DNA of 64,000 bases from Nonomuraea indica. GTDB taxonomy: Bacteria > Actinomycetota > Actinomycetes > Streptosporangiales > Streptosporangiaceae. Location of the stretch: positions 743,962 through 807,961 of the forward strand of contig NZ_KZ559467.1 of NCBI RefSeq assembly GCF_002850745.1, written 5' to 3'. Positions within the stretch are counted from its first letter, which is position 1, and each line of letters starts with the position of its first letter. Of this stretch, positions 45,333 to 56,020 are shown piece after piece. The notes below the pieces were generated by a model, which was not told the origin of the DNA, searched no databases, and was given only the letters and a program-made list of their open reading frames with translations. The position numbers and the translations under genes are program-made.

Positions 45333-46610
45333 TCAGGCGAACTCCGTCGGGATGGCCGCGTACCCCCTTCCGAGGTGGAGTGCCTCCTGGGGGAGCAGCG
45401 TGACGGCGTGGGCGTGCCGCTCGCGGGCCTCGGCGAGCGGCTCGCGGCCGACGACCTCCCCGCCGCGCACCAGCTCGCGCAGCAGCGGCACGCCGCCCTC
45501 GGGCGCCGTGCCGGAGGTGGTGATCAGCTCGGTCTCGGCGTGGCCGCGCTCGTCGAGCAGGCGGTACGCCTCCTTGCGGCCGCCGCGCGACGGCTTGCCG
45601 ACGGAGCGCTTGGCGACGGGCTCCAGGTCGCCCGAGGCGGTCTCGCGGGCCACCAGCTTGTAGACCAGCGCGGCCGTCGGCACGCCCGACCCGGTCACCA
45701 GGGAGGTGCCGACTCCGTAGCCGTCGACCGGGGCGGCGGCGAGTGCGGCGATGGCGTACTCGTCGAGGTCGGAGGTGACCACGATGCGGGTGTCGAAGGC
45801 GCCGAGCGCGTCGAGCTGCTCGCGCACCTCCTGCGCGGCGGCCGCCAGGTCACCGGAGTCGATGCGGACGGCGCCGAGCTTGTTCCCGGCGAGCTCGACC
45901 GCCGTGCGGACCGCCTCGGCGACGTCGTAGGTGTCGACGAGCAGCGTCGTCTCGTGGCCGAGGGAGGCGATCTGGGCCTCGAACGCGGCCCGTTCGGAGT
46001 CGTGCAGCAGCGTGAAGGCGTGGGCGGCGGTGCCCGCCGTGGGGACGCCGTAGGCGCGCCCGGCCATCAGGTTGGAGGTGGAGGCGAAACCCGCGATGTA
46101 GGCGGCGCGGGCGGCCGCCACGGCCGCCCGCTCGTGGGTGCGGCGCGAGCCCATCTCGATGAGGGGGCGGCCGCCCGCCGCGTTGCGCATGCGCGAGGCC
46201 GCCGAGGCGATGGCGCAGTCGTGGTTGAGGATCGACAGGACCAGTGTCTCCAGCAGCACGGCCTCGGCGAACGTGCCCTCCACCACCATGATCGGAGATG
46301 CGGGGAAGTAGACCTCGCCCTCCGCATATCCACAGATATTTCCGGAAAATCGGTAGTCTGCGAGAAAGGCGAGGGTGGACTCGTCCACCACCTGACGTTC
46401 GCGCAGGTAGGCGAGTTCCTCGTCACCGAAACGGAAGTGTTCGAGTTCGTCAAGGACACGCCCCGTCCCGGCGACGACCCCGTAACGCCTGCCGCCGGGC
46501 AGGTGGCGGGCGAACACCTCGAAGACGGCGCGTCTGTGGGCGGCGCCGCTGCGCAGGGCCGCCTGCAACATCGTCAGCTCATAGTGATCTGTAAGCAACG
46601 CAGTGCTCAT
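45333..46610 (-). CDS. pncB: nicotinate phosphoribosyltransferase
   Basis: A 425-residue enzyme of the Preiss-Handler NAD salvage pathway, joining nicotinate and PRPP. It begins STALLTDHYELTMLQAAL and contains the SRRTHERAAVAAARAAYIAGF phosphate-site region, LLVDTYDVAEAV and AVRIDSGDL. Divergent clpS and the downstream block match the mycobacterial Rv1330c region. ATG 46610 is chosen as the family start; ATG 46616 lies two codons earlier. Neither has a clear ribosome site. Confidence 0.93.
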   Translation of the reverse strand: MSTALLTDHYELTMLQAALRSGAAHRRAVFEVFARHLPGGRRYGVVAGTGRVLDELEHFRFGDEELAYLRERQVVDESTLAFLADYRFSGNICGYAEGEVYFPASPIMVVEGTFAEAVLLETLVLSILNHDCAIASAASRMRNAAGGRPLIEMGSRRTHERAAVAAARAAYIAGFASTSNLMAGRAYGVPTAGTAAHAFTLLHDSERAAFEAQIASLGHETTLLVDTYDVAEAVRTAVELAGNKLGAVRIDSGDLAAAAQEVREQLDALGAFDTRIVVTSDLDEYAIAALAAAPVDGYGVGTSLVTGSGVPTAALVYKLVARETASGDLEPVAKRSVGKPSRGGRKEAYRLLDERGHAETELITTSGTAPEGGVPLLRELVRGGEVVGREPLAEARERHAHAVTLLPQEALHLGRGYAAIPTEFA

Positions 46611-46653
46611 GGGCATTGTCACGACTCGAAGACTACGGCGGAGGTAGGGCAGG

Positions 46654-46956
46654 ATGGGGGATGTGGGTAGCACCGCTCCAATCGCAGTCGAGCGTCCGTC
46701 TACGGACGTCCGGCCCGATCTGCCTTGGGTGACGATCGTCTGGAACGACCCGGTCAACCTCATGTCCTACGTGACCTACGTGTTCCAGACCGTCTTCGGC
46801 TACACCCGCGAGAAGGCGGAGAAGCTCATGCTGGACGTCCACCACAAGGGCAAGGCCGTCGTGTCCAGCGGCACCCGCGAAGAGATGGAGCGCGACGTGC
46901 AGATCCTTCACTCCTACGGACTGTGGGCGACGGTCCAGCCCGACTCGGTCAAGTGA
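46654..46956 (+). CDS. clpS: ClpS adaptor
   Basis: A 100-residue adaptor that delivers N-degron substrates to the ClpAP/ClpCP protease. The ClpS core is plain: [37 protein letters not shown] and the C-terminal [12 protein letters not shown] disordered N-terminus of about 24 residues precedes it. ATG 46654 has GGAGG upstream; GTG 46663 would suit a leaderless start after CAGGAT. It is followed 10 bp later by the DUF2017 gene. Confidence 0.95.
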   Translation: MGDVGSTAPIAVERPSTDVRPDLPWVTIVWNDPVNLMSYVTYVFQTVFGYTREKAEKLMLDVHHKGKAVVSSGTREEMERDVQILHSYGLWATVQPDSVK

Positions 46957-46966
46957 GGCGGCGCCG

Positions 46967-47491
46967 GTGAGCTCGGGATTCTCGGCGAAGGGCGACGGCG
47001 TCGTCGTCGCGCGGTTCGAGGCGGCGGAGGTGGCGATCCTCCGCTCGCTGGTCTCGGAGTTGCTCGGCCTCGTGGAGCCGGGCGAGACCGGTGACGATCC
47101 GTTGGAGCGCGCGCTGGGCATCGGCGACGGCCAGGCGCCGTCCGACCCGGTGCTGGCGCGGCTGTTCCCCTCGGCCTACGAGGACGCGCGGGACGCGGCC
47201 GAGTTCCGCCGCTACACCGAGGCGACCCTGCGCGACGGCAAGCGCGCCGACGCGCGCACCATGCTCGACACGGCCAGGTCGGGGCGCACCGAGCTGACGA
47301 CGGAGCAGGCGCAGGCGTGGATGCGCGCGCTCAACGATCTACGGCTGGCGCTCGGCACCAAGCTGGAGGTGACCGAGGAGGTCCACGAGGAGATCGCCGC
47401 CATGTCGGAGGACGACCCCCGCTACCCCACCTACGTCATCTACGACTGGTTGACCTACCTCCAGGACACCCTGGTCCGGGCACTCTGGTAG
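46967..47491 (+). CDS. DUF2017 family protein
   Basis: A 174-residue helical protein of the DUF2017 family, found next to clpS throughout actinobacteria (Rv1332 position). It has recognisable VARFEAAEVAILRSLVSEL, the central LFPSAYEDARDAAEFRRYTE and the end YDWLTYLQDTLVRAL. Function is unknown; conserved linkage suggests a role with ClpS or the CysO pathway. GTG start, operon position 2. Confidence 0.9.
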   Translation: MSSGFSAKGDGVVVARFEAAEVAILRSLVSELLGLVEPGETGDDPLERALGIGDGQAPSDPVLARLFPSAYEDARDAAEFRRYTEATLRDGKRADARTMLDTARSGRTELTTEQAQAWMRALNDLRLALGTKLEVTEEVHEEIAAMSEDDPRYPTYVIYDWLTYLQDTLVRALW

Positions 47492-47501
47492 CTTCCGGGC
47501 C

Positions 47502-47903
47502 ATGCTCCAGATCTCCCAGGAACTCGCCGACAAGATCGTCGCCCACGCCCGGGCCGACCATCCCGACGAGGCGTGCGGCGTGATCGCGGGACGTGACGGT
47601 GTGCCCGAGCGGTTCGTCCCGATGGCCAACGCCGAGCGTTCGCCGACCTTCTACCGCTTCGACTCGATGGAGCAGCTCCGCGTCTGGCGCGAGATGGACG
47701 ACCGTGACGAGGAGCCCGTGGTGATCTACCACTCGCACACCGCCACCGAGGCCTACCCGTCGCGCACCGACATCTCCTACGCCTCCGAGCCGAACGCCCA
47801 CTACGTCCTCGTGTCGACCCGCGACGAGGCGGAGGTCGAGTTCCGCTCCTACCGGATCCTCGACGGAGTCGTCACCGAGGAAGAGGTAAGGTTTGTCCCA
47901 TGA
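47502..47903 (+). CDS. Mec-type JAMM metallopeptidase that frees cysteine from CysO
   Basis: A 133-residue M67/Mov34 peptidase. The JAMM motif is exact: E23, then H77-x-H79-x7-S87-xx-D90. In mycobacteria, Mec removes the cysteine added to the C-terminus of CysO by CysM, and the same order mec-cysO-cysM is present here. Its stop codon overlaps the start of a 23-codon leader peptide (ATGA). Confidence 0.93.
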   Translation: MLQISQELADKIVAHARADHPDEACGVIAGRDGVPERFVPMANAERSPTFYRFDSMEQLRVWREMDDRDEEPVVIYHSHTATEAYPSRTDISYASEPNAHYVLVSTRDEAEVEFRSYRILDGVVTEEEVRFVP

Positions 47904-47971
47904 TGGTCCGGCCTGTGCAGAGCTTTCTCTTCGCGCACACTCCGGCCGTCGTCGTCTACGACTGTCGCTGA
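47900..47971 (+). CDS. 23-residue leader peptide, probable cysteine attenuator
   Basis: A short ORF begins at the ATGA overlap with mec (second ATG in frame directly after). It encodes a mostly hydrophobic peptide with AHTPAVVVYDCR at the end, so the Cys codon is second to last before the stop. It resembles short putative leader peptides found before sulfur-assimilation genes in actinomycetes. The cysO-cysM genes start 73 bp later, and two hairpins fill the gap. Ribosome stalling at the Cys codon could therefore couple cysteine supply to cysO-cysM expression (inference). Confidence 0.7.
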   Translation: MMVRPVQSFLFAHTPAVVVYDCR

Positions 47972-48011
47972 GCTGGAATTCCGCAGCCAGCCGTCGGCGT
48001 TGCCGCCGATG
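47972..48011 (+). promoter_or_regulatory. two leader hairpins between the uORF and cysO
   Basis: Hairpin 1 is GCTGG (47972-47976) with CCAGC (47987-47991). Hairpin 2 has its core TCGGCG (47994-47999) paired with CGCCGA (48004-48009) around the loop TTGC; two outer pairs, one a G-T wobble, extend it to 48011. The cysO ribosome site TGAGGAGA follows at about 48028. This layout fits attenuation by a ribosome stalled at the uORF end. Confidence 0.45.
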
Positions 48012-48044
48012 GGACGACGACCAGACCTGAGGAGACCTACCGCG

Positions 48045-49266
<1,222 letters not shown>

Positions 49267-49305
49267 CGGCCCCAGTCCGAGGCGACAGGGACGGAAGGAC
49301 GCAGA

Positions 49306-49336
49306 ACGGGCGGCCGGCGAGAAGCCGGCCGCCCGT
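49306..49336. terminator. bidirectional terminator between cysM and the DUF3352 gene
   Basis: A 13-bp perfect stem ACGGGCGGCCGGC/GCCGGCCGCCCGT with the loop GAGAA, placed between two convergent stop codons. Confidence 0.75.
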
Positions 49337-49349
49337 CCGCGTTCCCGGG

Positions 49350-51260
49350 TCAGTTGAACAGCACCCGCAGCGAGAACGTGGCCTCCTCGGCGCTCTGCTT
49401 GCCGCTGAGTCCCACGGCGCGCAGCACCTCCACGTTGGCCTTCTCCTCGCCCTGCAGGTTGGCCAGGTAGAGCTTCTCCACCTTGTCCAGATCGACGAAC
49501 AGGGCGAAGTTCGCGTCCGCTCCGTCGGCGACCGCCTTCTGGAAGGTCTCGCTGTCGCCGAGCGTGCCCTCCTCCGACAGCTTCTTCGCGTACTCCTGGG
49601 TGGTGGCGACGGTGAACGTGCCGTCACCCGCGACCTTGGCGATCTGCGGCGCGGCGCCGCCGTTCGCGGTGATCGCCTGCTGCACCTTGTCGAGCACGGC
49701 CTGCGCCTTGGCCGGGTCGGTCATGATGCGCACGCCGCCCTTGACCTGCTGGGTGTCGAGGCCCTCGCTGTCGACGGCCACCGTGAGGTTCTTGCCGAGC
49801 ATCGTGGCCAGGTCGCCGGGCAGCTCCAGCCCGTACTGCTGCTTGGCCTGGTCGAGGGCCCGCTTGAAGTCGGCGGCGGCGCCGGAGCCGAGCGACTTCT
49901 CGATGTCCGCCCACTTCTTGGTGACGGTCTGGTCGAGGCCGGAGAACGACAGCGCGCCCGCGGTGGTGGCGGGGAGCTTGGTCAGGTCGGCGGCCTCCGT
50001 GTCGCCCTCGATCGGGTTCTCGGCTCCGCGCACCACGCCGGCCAGCTCGACGTACTCGCTGTCGAAGCGCAGCGCCCCGGCGAAGCGGGCGTTCTTGACC
50101 TGCTCCACGGCGGCGGCCTGCTCGGCCGGGATGGCGTCGCCGGCGATCTTCGCGATCTCGCCGAGGTGCGCCCAGTAGGACAGCACGCCCTGCTCGCCCA
50201 CGGCGTTCAGGTCGTCGCCGAAGTCGGCGCTCTCGGCCAGGGTGGCCTCGCCCGTGGCGTGCTTGTCGGCCTGCGCCTGCTCCTCGGTGAGCAGGGCGTA
50301 GTCGTCGCGGAAGGCGATGCCGTACTTGTCGTCGCCCATCAGCTTGGCGATGCCGGCCTTGGCCTGCTCCTCGTCCTTGACCTGGACGGCCACCGCGAAG
50401 CCGGGCTCCTTGCCGCCCTCGGGCGGCAGGATGGCCACGCCGATCCGGCTGCCGAGCCACGGGTCCACGTCGCGGGCGAAGTCGACCTTGGCCAGGTCGT
50501 CGCCGCCGTCCTTCTTCATGGCCTTGAACAGCGCCTCGCGCGGGTCCTCGCCGCTGAAGGAGTCCTTGGTCACGCTGAACTTGCGGGCGAGCTGGAACAG
50601 CGCCACCTTCTGGTTGGCGGCCGGGTCCAGGTCGAGCCGGAAATAGGCGATCGCGTTGCCGGGCAGCACGTCGTGCGGCTGGGTGCCGCCGCCGCCGAAG
50701 GCGCCCACGGCCCACACGGCCCCGCTGCCGAGCAGCACCACGGCCAGCGCGGACGCCAGCGCGATGATCCAGCCCTTGCGGCTCTTCTGGGGCGGCGCGC
50801 CGGGGCCGCCCAGCATGTCGGGCCCCTGCTGCCCGCCCGCCTGGCCGTACGGGTCGTGCTGGCCGTAGCCGGGCTGCTGCTGGGTGGGGCCGGCCTGCCC
50901 GTAGGCCTGCTGGCCGTAGCCCTGCTGCCCGTAGCCGGCCTGGCCGTAGCCCTGGCCCGCCTGGCCGTAGCTCTGGCCCGCCTGGCCGTAGCCCGGGTCC
51001 TGCTGGCCGTAACTGCTCTGCTGGCCGTAGCCGGGCTGCTGCTGCCCGAACGCCTGCTGCTGGCCGTAGCCCTGCTGACCGTAACCCTGCTGCTCGTAGC
51101 CAGGCTGCCCGTAGCCGCCCTGGCCCTGGTAGGGCTGCTGCGGCGGATACGGCTGTCCGTGCGGTGGCGGCGCCGGGTGACCCGGCTCCTGCTCCTGGCC
51201 CCAGCGATACGCCGTGGTCCGGTCAGGATCCTGGCCATGAGGGGGATTATTCGCAGTCAT
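49350..51260 (-). CDS. DUF3352 membrane protein with Tyr/Gly/Gln-rich prion-like N-terminus
   Basis: A 636-residue protein. Residues about 20-150 are a low-complexity cytoplasmic region made of GYGQQ, YGQAG and PGYGQ units; one transmembrane helix follows ([23 protein letters not shown], near 165-187). An outer DUF3352 domain ([23 protein letters not shown] to the end) completes it. DUF3352 proteins are conserved in actinobacteria and of unknown function. ATG 51260 is chosen; a GTG one codon earlier is equivalent. It sits where mycobacteria carry the rhomboid gene Rv1337. Confidence 0.87.
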   Translation of the reverse strand: MTANNPPHGQDPDRTTAYRWGQEQEPGHPAPPPHGQPYPPQQPYQGQGGYGQPGYEQQGYGQQGYGQQQAFGQQQPGYGQQSSYGQQDPGYGQAGQSYGQAGQGYGQAGYGQQGYGQQAYGQAGPTQQQPGYGQHDPYGQAGGQQGPDMLGGPGAPPQKSRKGWIIALASALAVVLLGSGAVWAVGAFGGGGTQPHDVLPGNAIAYFRLDLDPAANQKVALFQLARKFSVTKDSFSGEDPREALFKAMKKDGGDDLAKVDFARDVDPWLGSRIGVAILPPEGGKEPGFAVAVQVKDEEQAKAGIAKLMGDDKYGIAFRDDYALLTEEQAQADKHATGEATLAESADFGDDLNAVGEQGVLSYWAHLGEIAKIAGDAIPAEQAAAVEQVKNARFAGALRFDSEYVELAGVVRGAENPIEGDTEAADLTKLPATTAGALSFSGLDQTVTKKWADIEKSLGSGAAADFKRALDQAKQQYGLELPGDLATMLGKNLTVAVDSEGLDTQQVKGGVRIMTDPAKAQAVLDKVQQAITANGGAAPQIAKVAGDGTFTVATTQEYAKKLSEEGTLGDSETFQKAVADGADANFALFVDLDKVEKLYLANLQGEEKANVEVLRAVGLSGKQSAEEATFSLRVLFN

Positions 51261-51419
51261 CACTCAACTCACAATGTGGACTTATGACCACAGAGAAGGT
51301 AGCTGATGTTGCTAGACGGGCGCTTGCAATGCACTGAAGTCCGGATGCATGCCAGTTGCCCCCATGCCGTAGGGTTGGTCCCGCACTAGAACAACATTCG
51401 GGAGTTGGGGACGGCGCGG

Positions 51420-52214
51420 ATGACCAAGTTCGACGAGGCCACGCAGGCGATCCGGGTCGACGAGACCACCTATGACGTGTGCCTCGACCCCGGGTACGCG
51501 ATCGGCGGCCCGCTCAACGGCGGCTACCTCATGGCCGTGGTCCTGCGGGCGGCCGTGGACGCCTCGCCGTTCGAGCACCCGGTCAGCACGACCGCGCAGT
51601 TCCTCAGGGCCCCCGTCGCCGGCCCGGCGCGGGTGGAGGTCGAGCGGCTCAAGGCCGGCCGGACCGTGGCGTTCCTGCGCGCCAGGCTGGTGCAGGACGG
51701 CGCCGCACAGATGGAGTGCCTGGTCACCACGGCCACCCTCGGCGACGGTCCGCCCGCCTACGCCGACGAGCAGCCGCCGCACCTGATGCCGCCGCCCGAG
51801 CAGTGCGTCAGGCTGCCCGACCCCAGGCCGGAGTCCGGCATGACGCTCAACGCCCAGATGGAGCTGCTGTTCGACCCGCCGACGATCGGCTGGCTGACGG
51901 GCGAGCCCTCCGGCCGGCCGGAGTCGCGCGCCTACTTCCGGATGGCCGAGCCGCAGGACCCCGACCCGTACGTGCTGGCGCTCGCGGTCGACGCCATGCC
52001 GCCCGTCGTGTTCTCCGCCGGGGCACGTGGCTGGGCGCCGACCGTGGACCTGACCTGGCACCTGCGCGCGCTGCCCGCCCCGGGCCCGCTCACGCTGATC
52101 GGCAGCGGGCGGCTGGTGCACGACGGCTGGTTCGACGAGGAGGTCGAGGTGCGCGACTCGCGCGGCCGGCTCGTCGCCCAGTCACGCCAGCTGGCGCGGG
52201 TGGGGCGCGGGTAA
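51420..52214 (+). CDS. acyl-CoA thioesterase-like hotdog-fold protein
   Basis: A 264-residue double-hotdog protein of the TesB-like/4HBT_3 family. The first hotdog has IGGPLNGGYLMAVVLRAA and STTAQFLRAPVAGPA; the second has AVDAMPPVVFSAG and VDLTWHLRALPAPGPL. It likely hydrolyses acyl-CoA; substrate unknown. ATG 51420 begins the homology. It is divergent from the DUF3352 gene, with 159 bp between. Confidence 0.88.
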   Translation: MTKFDEATQAIRVDETTYDVCLDPGYAIGGPLNGGYLMAVVLRAAVDASPFEHPVSTTAQFLRAPVAGPARVEVERLKAGRTVAFLRARLVQDGAAQMECLVTTATLGDGPPAYADEQPPHLMPPPEQCVRLPDPRPESGMTLNAQMELLFDPPTIGWLTGEPSGRPESRAYFRMAEPQDPDPYVLALAVDAMPPVVFSAGARGWAPTVDLTWHLRALPAPGPLTLIGSGRLVHDGWFDEEVEVRDSRGRLVAQSRQLARVGRG

Positions 52215-52283
52215 CCCTCCGGGACGCCCGCGCCGCACCTGCACTGTGAGCATTCTTACGCAGTGCGGATCCCGCAGGTCGCC

Positions 52284-52289
52284 TACCCT
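52284..52289 (+). promoter_or_regulatory. -10 box of a leaderless promoter (murI)
   Basis: TACCCT is followed by 6 nt and GTG 52296; the only purine-rich sequence (GAAAGG) touches the start codon and is too close to serve as a ribosome site. Confidence 0.5.
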
Positions 52290-52295
52290 CGAAAG

Positions 52296-53147
52296 GTGCC
52301 GGAAGCGAGCATCGGGATCTTCGACAGCGGGGTGGGCGGCCTGACGGTCGCCAGGGCGATCATCGACCAGCTGCCCCACGAGTCCATCACCTACGTGGCC
52401 GACACGGCCAACCAGCCGTACGGACCCAAGAGCATCGCGGAGCTGCGCGCGTACGCGCTGCGGGTGATGGATCACCTCGTCGAGCAGGACGTCAAGATGC
52501 TCGTGATCGCGTGCAACAGCGCCAGTGCCGCCGTGCTGCGCGACGCCCGCGAACGCTACGACGTGCCCGTGGTCGAGGTGATCCACCCGGCCACCCGGCG
52601 CGCGGTGCGCGCCACCCGCACCGGCAAGGTCGGGGTCATCGCCACCCGGGCCACCATCCAGTCGATGGCCTACCACGACGCCTTCACCGCCGCACCCGAC
52701 GTGCAACTCACCAGCGTGGCCGCCCCACTGCTGGTCGACTACGTCGAACGCGGCGAGACGATGAGCGACGAGCTCATCGGCGTCGTGCGCGACTACCTGA
52801 GTCCGATCAGGGAGGCCGGGTGCGACACACTCATCCTCGGATGCACCCACTACCCCCTGCTCACCGGCGCCATCTCGTACGTCGCCGGTGACGGGGTCAC
52901 GCTGGTCTCCAGCGCCGAAGAGACGGCCAAGGACGTCTATCGGATCCTGCACGACCGTGACCTGGCGGCCGGCAGCGACGCCACCCCCCGGCACCGCTTC
53001 CGCGCCACCGGCGACTCCACGTTGTTCGCCCAGCTCGGACGGCGTTTCCTGGGCCCGGAGATCGATGCGGTCGACGTCACACCAGTGGGGGGTACTACCT
53101 CTAACGGAGGCCCACATGAAGGTGACCATCGTCGGCTGCTCGGGTAG
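52296..53147 (+). CDS. murI: glutamate racemase
   Basis: A 283-residue racemase that makes D-glutamate for peptidoglycan. It starts [18 protein letters not shown]; catalytic Cys pairs lie in [12 protein letters not shown] and [14 protein letters not shown] 52296 begins the homology and fits a leaderless promoter. Its last 32 nt overlap the next gene. The order murI, MBL protein, rph, rdgB is conserved with mycobacteria. Confidence 0.95.
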   Translation: MPEASIGIFDSGVGGLTVARAIIDQLPHESITYVADTANQPYGPKSIAELRAYALRVMDHLVEQDVKMLVIACNSASAAVLRDARERYDVPVVEVIHPATRRAVRATRTGKVGVIATRATIQSMAYHDAFTAAPDVQLTSVAAPLLVDYVERGETMSDELIGVVRDYLSPIREAGCDTLILGCTHYPLLTGAISYVAGDGVTLVSSAEETAKDVYRILHDRDLAAGSDATPRHRFRATGDSTLFAQLGRRFLGPEIDAVDVTPVGGTTSNGGPHEGDHRRLLG

Positions 53148-53868
53148 CTTCCCAGGTCCCGACAGCCCCGCGTCCTGCTACCTGCTCGAGGCGGAGGGCT
53201 TCCGGCTGCTGCTCGACTTCGGCGCCGGCGCGCTGGGCGCCCTCCAGAGACACATCGGCCTCTACGAGGTCGACGCCATCTGCCTGTCCCACCTGCACGC
53301 CGACCACTGCCTCGACATGTGCGCCTACCACGTGGCGCGCACGTACGGGCCCGACGCGCCGTACCCACGGGTGCCCGTGTACGCGCCCGGCGACGCGCCG
53401 CACCGGCTGGCCGCCGCCTATGGCATGCCCGACGAGCCCGGGATGGAGACCGCGTTCGCCTTCGAGCGGCTGCGGCCCGGCACGTTCGAGATCGGCCCGT
53501 TCACGGTGACGGCCGGGCTGGTCAACCATCCGGTCGAGGCCTACGGCTTCCGCGTCTCGTACGGCGGGCGCAGCGTCGCCTACTCCGGCGACACCGGCGA
53601 GACGGCGGAGCTGGTGCGGCTGGCCGAGGAGGCCGACCTGCTGCTGTGCGAGGCGTCGTTCGTCGACCAGCCCGACCTGCCCGCCGACCTGCACCTGTCG
53701 GGCCGCCAGGCCGCCGAGCACGCCGCCAAGGCCCGCGTCGGACGGCTGGTGCTCACCCATCTCGTGCCCTGGCACGACCAGGCGCGCATCCTCGACGACG
53801 CCTCCCGCGGCGGCTACGGCGGCCCCATCGAGCTGGCCCGCAGCGGCGCCGTCTACGAGCTGGCCTGA
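53116..53868 (+). CDS. MBL-fold metallo-hydrolase (Rv1339-like)
   Basis: A 250-residue metallo-beta-lactamase fold protein. The metal site is [12 protein letters not shown] (HxHxDH), with further ligands in YSGDTGET and [11 protein letters not shown]. The family start [21 protein letters not shown] matches Rv1339, an atypical class II cyclic-AMP phosphodiesterase of M. tuberculosis, so cyclic nucleotide hydrolysis is likely. ATG 53116 has ACGGAGG 5 nt upstream and lies inside the murI end, giving coupled translation. Confidence 0.9.
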   Translation: MKVTIVGCSGSFPGPDSPASCYLLEAEGFRLLLDFGAGALGALQRHIGLYEVDAICLSHLHADHCLDMCAYHVARTYGPDAPYPRVPVYAPGDAPHRLAAAYGMPDEPGMETAFAFERLRPGTFEIGPFTVTAGLVNHPVEAYGFRVSYGGRSVAYSGDTGETAELVRLAEEADLLLCEASFVDQPDLPADLHLSGRQAAEHAAKARVGRLVLTHLVPWHDQARILDDASRGGYGGPIELARSGAVYELA

Positions 53869-53922
53869 CGACCGGTCCCAGGTCCTGCTCTCCGCGTGGC
53901 TGTTCTCAGGGCGCGGCTCGCG

Positions 53923-53991
53923 GGCCGGTACTCGGGGGCCGGTCCTCCTGCGGCCGGTCCTCCCGCGGCCGGTCGGACGCGCCCGGCCGGT
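53923..53991. repeat. short imperfect repeats around GGCCGGT
   Basis: GGCCGGT recurs at 53923, 53937, 53952, 53967 and 53985 (spacing 14-18 bp), the middle copies with TCCTCC. They lie in the gap between two convergent genes and run into the MFS stop codon. Confidence 0.6.
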
Positions 53992-55232
53992 CACCGGCGG
54001 GCGCGCACCTGCGTGAAGTCGCGCAGCCGCACCAGCGGCGAGAACACCAGCGGCAGGAACGACAGCAGCCGGCCCCCCATGAACACCCACAGCGCCTGGC
54101 GCACCCCGACCTGCTGCGCCACGATCCCGCCGAGCAGCGCACCGAGCGGCATCGTGCTCCACACCACGAACCTGACCGTGGCGTTGACCCGGCCCAGCAT
54201 GCCCTCCGGCGCGACCGACTGCCGGTAGGTGACCTGGCCCACGTTGTAGAGGACCGCGCCCCACGACAGGGCGATCGAGGTGAGGGCGAAGAACGACACC
54301 CGCCAGTCGGCCTGCGTCATCGGCAGCAGCAGGCCGAAGGGCGAGGTCACGGCCAGGGACAACCAGGTCACCCGGGCGGTGCCGTACCTGCCGAACAGCC
54401 GGGCGCCGGTCAGGCCGCCGAGCAGCCCGCCCACCGCGCCCGACATGAGCAGCACCCCGATCAGCCCCGCCGGCAGCCGCACCACGTCGGCCAGGAACAG
54501 CACCGATAAGCTGATCACGGCGCTGAGGCACAGGTTGGTGCCCATGGTGGTGACCATGATCGGACGCAGCAGCCGATCGCGCCAGACGAACGCGAACCCC
54601 TCGAGGATGTCGCGCCGCATGCGGGCGCCCTCGGGCGCGGTGGCCGGTGGGCGGTCGGGGGTCCTGATCGAGCGGAGCGCCACGGCCGACGCGAACGAGG
54701 CCAGGGCCGTGGCCAGCACCGTCAGCGGCGCGCCGAGCAGCTGCGCCAGCGCGCCGCCCATGCTCGGCCCGGCCAGCGCGCCGCCCGAGCGCACCACCTC
54801 CAGCTTGGAGTTGCCGCTGCTCAGGTGCTCCTTGCCGACGAGCTCCGGCAGGTAGGTCTGGTCGGCCACGTCGTTGAAGACCTGGGCCACCCCGGCCAGC
54901 AGCGCCACCACGAGCAGCATCTCGATCGACAGCAGCCCCAGGGCGTGCGCGGCCGGGACGCTCCCGAACAGCGCGCACCGGACCAGGTCGGCGGTCATCA
55001 TCACGCGCCGCCTGCGCATCCGGTCGATCCACACCCCCGCCGGCAGCCCGACCGCCAGGAACGCCGCGCTCTGCAGGGCCGACAGCAGCCCCACCTGGAA
55101 CGCCCCCACGTTCAGGGTGAGCACGGCGACCAGCGGGAGCGCCACGCGCGAGATGTTCGTCCCGATCTCGTTGGCCACATGCGAGCTCAGGAAGCGGAGG
55201 AAATCAGGGCTCCGCAACACCCCCGTTGTCAT
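53991..55232 (-). CDS. MFS transporter (EntS/MFS_3 type)
   Basis: A 413-residue major facilitator with about 11-12 helices. It starts [19 protein letters not shown], with the loop motif [14 protein letters not shown] and the mid-protein [19 protein letters not shown] typical of MFS_3 exporters, whose known members export siderophores or macrolides. Start ATG 55232 is preferred because a promoter-like TTGACC and a palindrome lie just upstream; ATG 55247 is possible. It interrupts the otherwise conserved MBL-rph order. Confidence 0.87.
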   Translation of the reverse strand: MTTGVLRSPDFLRFLSSHVANEIGTNISRVALPLVAVLTLNVGAFQVGLLSALQSAAFLAVGLPAGVWIDRMRRRRVMMTADLVRCALFGSVPAAHALGLLSIEMLLVVALLAGVAQVFNDVADQTYLPELVGKEHLSSGNSKLEVVRSGGALAGPSMGGALAQLLGAPLTVLATALASFASAVALRSIRTPDRPPATAPEGARMRRDILEGFAFVWRDRLLRPIMVTTMGTNLCLSAVISLSVLFLADVVRLPAGLIGVLLMSGAVGGLLGGLTGARLFGRYGTARVTWLSLAVTSPFGLLLPMTQADWRVSFFALTSIALSWGAVLYNVGQVTYRQSVAPEGMLGRVNATVRFVVWSTMPLGALLGGIVAQQVGVRQALWVFMGGRLLSFLPLVFSPLVRLRDFTQVRARR

Positions 55233-55245
55233 TGCGTAAGGATCC

Positions 55246-55260
55246 ATGTGTCGGACACAT
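55246..55260. promoter_or_regulatory. operator-like palindrome ATGTGTCGGACACAT
   Basis: A 6-bp perfect inverted repeat with a 3-nt centre, placed between the divergent MFS and rph genes. On the minus strand it sits between a TTGACC (-35-like, 55263-55268) and the MFS start, so a bound protein would block MFS transcription. Confidence 0.45.
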
Positions 55261-55287
55261 TCGGTCAAGAGCGTCACAGCACGGGGA

Positions 55288-55293
55288 TAGGGT
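55288..55293 (+). promoter_or_regulatory. -10 box of a leaderless promoter (rph)
   Basis: TAGGGT is followed by 7 nt and ATG 55301; no ribosome site. Confidence 0.5.
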
Positions 55294-55300
55294 GATCTGC

Positions 55301-56020
55301 ATGTCTCGACAGGATGGCCGCACGCCTGACCAGCTCCGCCCGATCACGATCACGCGGCGGTGGCTGGCCCACGCGGAGGGCTCGGTGCTCGTGGAGTTCG
55401 GCGGCACCAAGGTGCTGTGCGCGGCCTCCGTCCAGGACAGCGTGCCGCGCTGGCGGCGGGGCAGCGGCCAGGGCTGGGTGACGGCCGAGTACGCGATGCT
55501 GCCGCGCGCCACCAACACCCGCAACGACCGCGAGTCGGTCCGCGGCAAGATCGGCGGCCGCACCCATGAGATCTCCCGGCTGATCGGCCGCTCGCTGCGG
55601 GCCTGCGTCGACTACAAGGCGCTGGGGGAGAACTCCGTGCTGCTCGACTGCGACGTCCTGCAGGCCGACGGCGGCACCAGGACCGCCGCGATCACCGGCG
55701 CCTACGTCGCGCTCGCCGACGCGGTCGCCTGGATGCGCGAGCGCAAGATGTGTCCCGGCGACCCGCTCGTCGGCTCGGTGTCGGCCGTCTCGGTGGGCAT
55801 CGTCGGCTCCGTGCCCATGCTCGACCTGTGCTACAGCGAGGACGTGTCCGCCGAGACCGACATGAACGTCGTCATGACCGGCACCGGCAGCTTCGTCGAG
55901 GTGCAGGGCACCGCCGAGGGCGCGCCGTTCGACCGGGGCACGCTCGACCGGCTGCTCGACCTGGCCGTGGCCGGCTGCGAGGAGCTGACGCTCATCCAGG
56001 AGGAGGCATTGGGCCGATGA
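55301..56020 (+). CDS. rph: ribonuclease PH
   Basis: A 239-residue phosphorolytic exoribonuclease that trims tRNA 3' ends. It has the start [23 protein letters not shown], the RNA-binding stretch [33 protein letters not shown], and the phosphate site [19 protein letters not shown] (in part). It is coupled to rdgB by an ATGA overlap. Start ATG 55301; the frame open from 55226 lacks support. Confidence 0.95.
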   Translation: MSRQDGRTPDQLRPITITRRWLAHAEGSVLVEFGGTKVLCAASVQDSVPRWRRGSGQGWVTAEYAMLPRATNTRNDRESVRGKIGGRTHEISRLIGRSLRACVDYKALGENSVLLDCDVLQADGGTRTAAITGAYVALADAVAWMRERKMCPGDPLVGSVSAVSVGIVGSVPMLDLCYSEDVSAETDMNVVMTGTGSFVEVQGTAEGAPFDRGTLDRLLDLAVAGCEELTLIQEEALGR

